Positions 58,627 to 64,000 of a stretch of 64,000 nt of DNA are shown here, piece by piece. The DNA is from Arcicella sp034931005 (lineage in GTDB: Bacteria > Bacteroidota > Bacteroidia > Cytophagales > Spirosomataceae): NCBI RefSeq assembly GCF_034931005.1, contig NZ_JAYGIN010000010.1, forward strand, positions 101,779-165,778, written 5' to 3'. A program made the position numbers and the translations under genes. The notes under the pieces were generated by a model, which ran no database searches, was not told the origin of the DNA, and worked only from the letters and a program-made list of their open reading frames with translations. Each line of letters begins with the position of its first letter. The stretch's first letter is position 1.

Positions 58627-61059
58627 TTAAAACCGTACATTCCAAACCAAACGATACGCCCAATTATCCTGATTATTGGATAGTTCATTCGCTCCCCACC
58701 TTCTGAAAACACCAATTCCTGCTCCAACGTAAAACAGTTTCATTATGCGTTTTCGGTATAAATTATCTACCATCAGCCCTGATTCAAAATAGCCTTTTTC
58801 TAATGTTTTAAAATCAATTCCTTCATGAGCATTGTTATTATTATTAAAATTACCAAATGCAATTCCCTGAAAAACAGACACATCTGGTCTGAACCATTTA
58901 ATATTGGGTTTCGACAATAAACTACCAAAACTATGAGTTACGAATAAGTTTGTGTATTGGTCGGACGTAAATTCATATAGTCCCATAGTGTTAAAATGAT
59001 TGGCAACCCAAATCAAATTACCGTCTTCAGCCTTTCCACCACGCCCATTGTATAGATAAGGATAAGGAACTTCACCCCAAGTTTTTCCTGCCGTAAAATG
59101 TAAGAAAGTTTGCCCAAAACTTGGCGTATTCAAAGTATATTCTACTCTTGCGTTGAGTTTTGTGTAATTAGTCTTTCCTTCAGGGAAGTACAAAACTCCC
59201 TGTGCCAGATGCAAAGCAAAAATGGGAGATGGTAAGGTTGTAATAATTGAACCACGCCCAACTTGTGAAAATTGTTCGCCAAAAGCATACCTAATTCCAA
59301 CCCCAATTTCAGTTGTATGAAAGTCGTCCATCATCGGACTTGCGGGGTCGTGCATCGGATTATGGTATTTATATTTATAAGTCGGATTTCGATATTCGTC
59401 TGTAAATGAGACAGATACAACGCCATATTTCAACGCCTTAAAAGTGAGTTCTGCTTTCATTTGTTTCAAACTATCCGCTTTTGCAATCTGAAAAGTACGG
59501 ATTAATTCGTATGGGATTTGTGGAGAATTCCAGATAAAAAACTGGACGTTACCCGGTTCGGAAATATCAGAACGATACTGCAAACTCAATCGCATTCTTA
59601 GTTTTTCGCTGAGGGTCAATCTAATTCTCCCTTCATATTTAAAAGCCTTATCATTAAATCCATAACCAACCTTTGCGTCTAATCGAATAATTTTTGAGAA
59701 ATTTTCATTCGTTAATACATTAAAAGTAGGACGAATTCCTTCATAAACATTTGCATCAAAAAGATTTTGAATAGATAAATCTAACTTTTTGCTCAATGGA
59801 ATCATGCCCGCCACAAACCATTCTGACGCATTCAAGATGGCTGTTTGCTTGAATTTCTTAGCCAAAGACATTGATTTATGATACAAAAAGGTATTTTTCT
59901 CTCTTACCGAAAGAGAATCAGGACGAAGGTTTTTCCAAAAATTATCATCTTGATAAATGGCATCTGGTTTGATTTCAAGGGCATTTTCATCAAAATATGA
60001 AGCTAAAATAGGAACATCTAATTCGACATTTTTAATAGAACTTCTGATGTTAAATCTCAAACTTTGTCCGCCAATTTTAAATTCTGACAAAAGCCATTCA
60101 GCCGACAAATCTTTAGGAAACCATCTATTGGTTTCCCCGTTTTTTTCATAAACCTGCTCTAATTTGAAATTCAAAAGTCCTTTTTCGGCAGGTTCGGCTT
60201 CTACATATTGCAAGGCAAAATTGTCTGAATGGATATGTAAAACACCTTTTAACCCTTCAAAATTTGAGTTTTTTTGGGGAGCAAATTCTATGACAAAAGT
60301 GCTATCACCGATTTCAGTAATAAGCGTATCAATTAAATCAAAATCGTAACGATTGATTGCTCCTGTGGCGAGTGGATTTACATAAATTAATTGCTCACTT
60401 AGCTGTCTGCCTTGAAATTGAATGAAATCACGGTAAAATCCGAATTGTTGCAAAAGTGGCGTTAAACTGGTAAAAAGGGTACTTTTAGTGCCTGAAGTAC
60501 GAGAAGCGACAACGATTTCTTTGCTTAAATTGGGACGAATAAAATGCCGAGTAGCATAACTTTCATTCACAAATAAATCATTATTTTGAAGTATTTTTCC
60601 TAACTTTTTATTGGCATTCAAGGAGTCAATATCTGCCGTTACAATACTTTTATGATAAACTTCGTACTTAAAAGAAAGGTAATTTTCGGGGTCATTGAAA
60701 GGCTTATTTTTAATGGCAGATTCTATAATTCGATGAGCGGGGTTGATATAATGAACTGTTACGCCTGATAGTTGATTATCCTTTTCTTCCAGATAAATGG
60801 CATTCGCATTTACGGCTTTTATGACCTTCGGAAAATAACCTATCGAACTAAAAATCAGCTCAGTATCTTTATTATTTACTGTAATTGAAAAACGCCCATC
60901 TTCATGAGACAAGACTCCTTTTGTCGTATTTTTGACAGAAACCGACACAAAGGGCAAAGGTTCTTTGGTGCGGGAATCAAAAACTTGTCCAGAGATAACT
61001 TGAGCCTTTATATTGATTGAAGTATGAAGAACTATTAAGAGAAGTATCAGTTTTTTCAT
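58627..61059 (-). CDS. DUF5686 outer-membrane protein with carboxypeptidase-reg domain
   Basis: 810 aa. Signal peptide, carboxypeptidase-regulatory-like domain (about 20-95; VISGQVFDSRTKEPLPFVSV), then the DUF5686 outer-membrane barrel with many aromatic-ending strands (terminal YRLVWNVRF). Function unknown; widespread in Bacteroidota. It faces the M20 gene. Confidence 0.9.
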   Translation of the reverse strand: MKKLILLLIVLHTSINIKAQVISGQVFDSRTKEPLPFVSVSVKNTTKGVLSHEDGRFSITVNNKDTELIFSSIGYFPKVIKAVNANAIYLEEKDNQLSGVTVHYINPAHRIIESAIKNKPFNDPENYLSFKYEVYHKSIVTADIDSLNANKKLGKILQNNDLFVNESYATRHFIRPNLSKEIVVASRTSGTKSTLFTSLTPLLQQFGFYRDFIQFQGRQLSEQLIYVNPLATGAINRYDFDLIDTLITEIGDSTFVIEFAPQKNSNFEGLKGVLHIHSDNFALQYVEAEPAEKGLLNFKLEQVYEKNGETNRWFPKDLSAEWLLSEFKIGGQSLRFNIRSSIKNVELDVPILASYFDENALEIKPDAIYQDDNFWKNLRPDSLSVREKNTFLYHKSMSLAKKFKQTAILNASEWFVAGMIPLSKKLDLSIQNLFDANVYEGIRPTFNVLTNENFSKIIRLDAKVGYGFNDKAFKYEGRIRLTLSEKLRMRLSLQYRSDISEPGNVQFFIWNSPQIPYELIRTFQIAKADSLKQMKAELTFKALKYGVVSVSFTDEYRNPTYKYKYHNPMHDPASPMMDDFHTTEIGVGIRYAFGEQFSQVGRGSIITTLPSPIFALHLAQGVLYFPEGKTNYTKLNARVEYTLNTPSFGQTFLHFTAGKTWGEVPYPYLYNGRGGKAEDGNLIWVANHFNTMGLYEFTSDQYTNLFVTHSFGSLLSKPNIKWFRPDVSVFQGIAFGNFNNNNNAHEGIDFKTLEKGYFESGLMVDNLYRKRIMKLFYVGAGIGVFRRWGANELSNNQDNWAYRLVWNVRF

Positions 61060-61145
61060 GGAATTTTACGAAGTAAAATGTACGGGTTTACCCACGCAAT
61101 TTATGAAATTGTAGATATTAGAATGTCGGGTGGCTGACCTACTTT

Positions 61146-61175
61146 TTTGTTTTTTGGTCAGAAAGGCTATATTTG
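61146..61175 (+). promoter_or_regulatory. Predicted promoter of the M20 amidohydrolase gene
   Basis: TTTG at 61146-61149 and TATATTTG at 61168-61175, 18 nt apart; start about 61182, 30 nt before the ATG at 61212. This also argues against the longer frame start at 61173. Confidence 0.6.
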
Positions 61176-61211
61176 TTGTATCATCAACAACTTAAATATC
61201 AACAAACAACA

Positions 61212-62678
61212 ATGAAAAAAGCCCTAATTATCCTCCTAACACTATCAACCTTATCGGCATTTTCACAAAAAAAGAAAATGGCAATTCCTCCTCCTCAAAA
61301 CACGGATAAACAAATTGTTATTTCCAACATCGACAAACGTTTTGACGAATACGCAGGCATCTCAAAGCAAATCTGGAATTATGCCGAATTGGGATATATG
61401 GAAGAAAAATCGTCTATTTTGTTACAAGAATTACTCAAAAAAGAAGGCTTTAGCGTTCAAGCAGGTGTAGCAGGCATTCCAACGGCATTTTTGGCTACTT
61501 TTGGCGAAGGCAAACCAACCATTGGAATTTTGGCAGAATATGATGCACTTCCAGGTTTAGCACAAGAATCTGTTCCAGAAATAAAACCTATTCCAAATCA
61601 AAAAGGCGGACACGGTTGTGGGCATAACTTATTCGGTACGGCATCAGTTGCAGCAGCGATTGAGGTAAAAAATTGGTTACAAAAATCTGGACAAAAAGGA
61701 ACGGTAAAAATTTATGGTTGCCCTGCCGAAGAAGGTGGTTCTGGCAAAGTTTACATGGTGCGTGAAGGACTTTTTAATGATGTTGATGTGGTTTTGCACT
61801 GGCATCCAGGTTCTCAAAATTCAGCCGATGCGGGAACTTCGTTGGCAAATAAAAACGCTAAATTCCGTTTCAAAGGCATTGCTGCACACGCTGCGGCATC
61901 ACCTGAAAGAGGTCGTTCTGGCTTGGACGGCGTAGAAGCAATGGATATGATGGTAAATATGATGCGTGAACATATTCCTCAAGATACTCGTATCCATTAT
62001 GTAATTACGAAGGGTGGCGAAGCTCCAAATGTTGTGCCTGCTTACGCTGAAGTGTATTATTACGCTCGTCATAAAGACCGTGACATTTTACAAAGTGTTT
62101 GGAAACGCATTGAAAATGCCGCTCAGGGTGCTGCTTTAGGAACGGGAACAAAAGTAGAATGGGAAGTTTTGGGTGGTGTTTTTAACCTATTGCCAAACGT
62201 TACCTTAGCTGAAACGATGCACAATAATTTAGCAATGGTTGGCGGAGTAACTTATACGGAGGAAGAGAAAAAATTTGCCGAAAAAATCAGTGAAACGTTA
62301 GGCGACCAAAAACAACCCGTAGAAAATGCAGCGAAGGTAAAAGATTTCAGAGATGGTTCGGCAAGTGCTACCAGTGGAGGTTCTACTGATGTAGGCGATG
62401 TAAGTTGGACTGTACCGACGGTTGGTTTACAGACTGCTACTTGGGTTTCGGGTTCGGCGGCACACAGTTGGCAATCAACGGCGGCGAGTGGTATGACAAT
62501 TGGGCAAAAAGGAATGATTGTGGCAGCTAAAACATTGGCTTGCACGGCTTTGGATTTGTACAAAGATGCAGTACTCATTGAAAAAGCAAAGGCTGAATGG
62601 CTACAAAAACGTGGAGCTGACTTTAAATATGAGGCTCTTTTGGGAGATAGAAAACCTGCGTTGGATTATCGGAAATAG
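61212..62678 (+). CDS. M20-family amidohydrolase (AbgB-like)
   Basis: 488 aa from ATG 61212 with a signal peptide (MKKALIILLTLSTLSAFSQ). Metal ligands: Asp111 in LAEYDALPG, Cys136/His138 in GGHGCGHN, Glu173-Glu174 in PAEEGG, His198 in HWHPG. Resembles the AbgB-type amidohydrolase subunit, which hydrolyses N-acyl or p-aminobenzoyl-glutamate-like amides; here periplasmic. Convergent with NIPSNAP across the big repeat. Confidence 0.93.
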   Translation: MKKALIILLTLSTLSAFSQKKKMAIPPPQNTDKQIVISNIDKRFDEYAGISKQIWNYAELGYMEEKSSILLQELLKKEGFSVQAGVAGIPTAFLATFGEGKPTIGILAEYDALPGLAQESVPEIKPIPNQKGGHGCGHNLFGTASVAAAIEVKNWLQKSGQKGTVKIYGCPAEEGGSGKVYMVREGLFNDVDVVLHWHPGSQNSADAGTSLANKNAKFRFKGIAAHAAASPERGRSGLDGVEAMDMMVNMMREHIPQDTRIHYVITKGGEAPNVVPAYAEVYYYARHKDRDILQSVWKRIENAAQGAALGTGTKVEWEVLGGVFNLLPNVTLAETMHNNLAMVGGVTYTEEEKKFAEKISETLGDQKQPVENAAKVKDFRDGSASATSGGSTDVGDVSWTVPTVGLQTATWVSGSAAHSWQSTAASGMTIGQKGMIVAAKTLACTALDLYKDAVLIEKAKAEWLQKRGADFKYEALLGDRKPALDYRK

Positions 62679-62689
62679 TCCTCAAAAAG

Positions 62690-62786
62690 ATAGACCACAG
62701 ATTTTGCGGATTTAACAGATTTACACAGATTAATTATCAAAAAAAATCTGTGTAAATCTGCCTAATCCGTAAAATCTGTGGTCTAT
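62690..62786. repeat. Inverted repeat with 42-nt arms
   Basis: Left arm begins ATAGACCACAGATTTTGCGG (62690-62731), right arm 62745-62786, four mismatches, 13-nt loop. Between convergent genes; same family as 1501-1604. Confidence 0.88.
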
Positions 62787-62788
62787 TT

Positions 62789-63565
62789 TTATATCTGCGA
62801 ATATTCGGTAGGAGTCAAAAAGTGAGTTTCTGCTTTTGTCATGGCGTGGTCATATTCTGGAAGAACTTTAATTCGATTCCATTCTGAATCTGCACCGAAT
62901 GCTTTCCAATGCTCATCTCTTGATTTTTTATTATCAAAAGTGGTCATATATACTAAATTAGGCTGTTTTCCACCAATAATTGTCTGAGCATAAAATACAG
63001 GATTGAAGCCTAATCTTACGAAAATATTAATTTCCCCACCTTCATTAAACATATCAACTTTCTTGTTTCCTTTAGCTTCACTGTGACTTTCGTACAAACG
63101 ATATTCATATACTCTTTCCGATTTTGGGGCAGTCGTAGTCGGTACTTTCAAGGTCGTCCAATCTTTAAAAGCAACCGATAATGAACTTTCAAATCGCTCA
63201 TAAGCGGGCATTGTGTGGTCAGTATCCAAATAAGGTTTTGCCGCTTGTTGATAAACTGCATCCGCCGATAATTTAGCACCAATTTTACTAAATTCTTCCA
63301 ACGATTTATATGGAATTAGGACATATAATTTTAATCCATCTTTTTGGTCGGCTTCGTCAAAAACGCCAACTGAAGTAATTCCTGCACGATTATAGGCTGG
63401 TATTGCCGCATTTTTGAAGTAATCTTCTACAACGGTTTTCTGAGCGGCATTCTTGAAACTATACACTCTGGTTTCGTAGTATTGTGGTTTGCTTTTGGCA
63501 AAAGTGGTAATGGCAAACATCGTTGCCAATAAAAAAATACTGAGGGTTGAAATGCGTTTTAACAT
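62789..63565 (-). CDS. NIPSNAP-family protein
   Basis: 258 aa with signal peptide (MLKRISTLSIFLLATMFAIT). Two ferredoxin-like NIPSNAP domains: YYETRVYSFKNAAQKTVVED, DGLKLYVLIPYKSLEEF, and EYRLYESHSEAKGNKKVDMF. Exported here. Function unknown; dimeric alpha/beta barrel fold. Confidence 0.9.
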   Translation of the reverse strand: MLKRISTLSIFLLATMFAITTFAKSKPQYYETRVYSFKNAAQKTVVEDYFKNAAIPAYNRAGITSVGVFDEADQKDGLKLYVLIPYKSLEEFSKIGAKLSADAVYQQAAKPYLDTDHTMPAYERFESSLSVAFKDWTTLKVPTTTAPKSERVYEYRLYESHSEAKGNKKVDMFNEGGEINIFVRLGFNPVFYAQTIIGGKQPNLVYMTTFDNKKSRDEHWKAFGADSEWNRIKVLPEYDHAMTKAETHFLTPTEYSQI

Positions 63566-63615
63566 GGTTCTTGGAAAATAATTATAAATTTGAACTGTAC
63601 ATTAAAACAACAAAA

Positions 63616-63810
63616 TTACGAGCAGATGGTTATCATTGTCTGTATTTGAGTGTTGTGGATTAGCGAATAGGCACGAATCATGAAATTTAACATCCCATAT
63701 TTCTCATTTCCCTTGTCCACGGCAGAATGAGCCATTGCTAAATTTGCATAAGACCAATAAATTAATTCCCGTACAGTTTCAATTTTTTGTTTCGGAACTG
63801 TATACTTATT
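63616..63810 (-). pseudogene. Fragment without start codon, possible HNH-type gene relic
   Basis: A reverse-strand frame with stop at 63616-63618 encodes NKYTVPKQKIETVRELIYWS and ANLAMAHSAVDKGNEKYGML, then NFMIRA. The pattern recalls the N-terminus of some HNH endonuclease-like proteins. No ATG precedes it; upstream the frame runs into the CCTCACCCCCAGCCCC-type repeat (63829-63900). The start has probably been lost by repeat insertion, and the C-terminus is missing. Confidence 0.35.
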
Positions 63811-63828
63811 AATGCAAGTCCTAAAAAC

Positions 63829-63900
63829 CTCACCCCCAGCCCCTCTCCGATGGAGAGGGGAGCATTCTTCCGCTTTTTTCTCCCCTCTCCGATGGAGCAG
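63829..63900. repeat. CCTCACCCCCAGCCCCTCTCC repeat
   Basis: AACCTCACCCCCAGCCCCTC followed by 'tccgatggagaggggag', then an inverted partial copy 'ctcccctctccgatggag'. GC-rich, common in Bacteroidota intergenic space. Confidence 0.8.
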
Positions 63901-63913
63901 GGCTGTTAAGTTC

Positions 63914-63942
63914 TTTGATATATTGAAAATACTTTAACTTTG
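63914..63942 (+). promoter_or_regulatory. Predicted promoter reading off the right edge
   Basis: TTTG (63914-63917), 17 nt, TAACTTTG (63935-63942): a near-ideal Bacteroidota promoter. Start about 63949; ATG at 63963 follows. Confidence 0.65.
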
Positions 63943-63962
63943 CACAAAATAAAATTTGTCAA

Positions 63963-64000
63963 ATGAGTCTATTAAGTTGTTTAAGTGTGATAAACGACCC
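63963..64000 (+). CDS. Start of an unidentified gene (truncated)
   Basis: ATG at 63963 follows the promoter at 63914-63942 by about 14 nt from the expected start site. Only 12 codons (MSLLSCLSVIND) are visible before the window ends; product unknown. Confidence 0.4.
   Translation, partial: MSLLSCLSVIND

Overview
The window is AT-rich chromosomal DNA of a Bacteroidota bacterium. Family content points to Cytophagales (Spirosomataceae-like): ECF sigma/FecR pairs, STN and carboxypeptidase-regulatory-like domains, DUF5686, DUF3570/DUF4266, head-GIN, NIPSNAP, a short AtpC, and promoters of the Bacteroidota type (TTTG, about 17-20 nt, TAnnTTTG). Genus cannot be fixed from the sequence alone. There is no rRNA, tRNA, CRISPR array, prophage or intact insertion sequence. 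About 63 protein genes can be supported, including partial ones at both edges.

Layout. 0-7 kb: a sugar-acid dehydratase of the FAH family, a reverse-strand operon (ethanolamine-type permease, truncated globin, alpha/beta hydrolase, HolD-like protein), a Na+/solute symporter and a Uma2 nuclease. 7-18 kb: greA with a long leader, fmt, an acyl-CoA dehydrogenase, an orphan gene bracketed by inverted repeats, a LemA/TPM operon, a DASH-type cryptochrome, and a methyltransferase/SDR divergent pair separated by a nine-unit hairpin array. 18-25 kb: head-GIN lipoprotein, a three-gene secreted operon around a 692-aa zincin-like surface protein facing an XRE regulator, a Nif3-like protein and a zinc-ribbon coiled-coil protein. 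25-33 kb: OmpA/PD40 protein, TonB-C/TPR protein, then an ECF sigma/FecR/STN surface-repeat signalling unit. 32-36 kb: an extracytoplasmic redox cluster (Rieske, thioredoxin, ApbE, DUF4266, DUF3570). 36-46 kb: kinase-like protein, M28 peptidase, a second ECF sigma with a TonB-fused anti-sigma-like partner, VWA protein, Rpn nuclease, SPOR and DUF2853 proteins. 46-56 kb: mraY, DUF1569, atpD-atpC, a HigBA-type toxin-antitoxin pair, NRDE, DinB, and a YceI/barrel/DM13 operon. 55-64 kb: a sigma-54 response regulator without HTH, two glycosyltransferases, DUF5686, M20 amidohydrolase and NIPSNAP.

Two themes run through the region. First, many palindromic repeat modules occupy intergenic gaps, supply stop codons or terminators, and in at least two cases lie inside coding sequence in frame (the cryptochrome and fmt). 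Second, several regulatory signals are readable: a promoter plus intrinsic terminator inside the greA leader, two sigma-54-like promoters (one possibly driving a ~95-nt RNA, one driving a small secreted protein), and a 10-bp-arm operator overlapping the predicted start site of the toxin-antitoxin operon. All functional statements are from reading the sequence; no database search was run.
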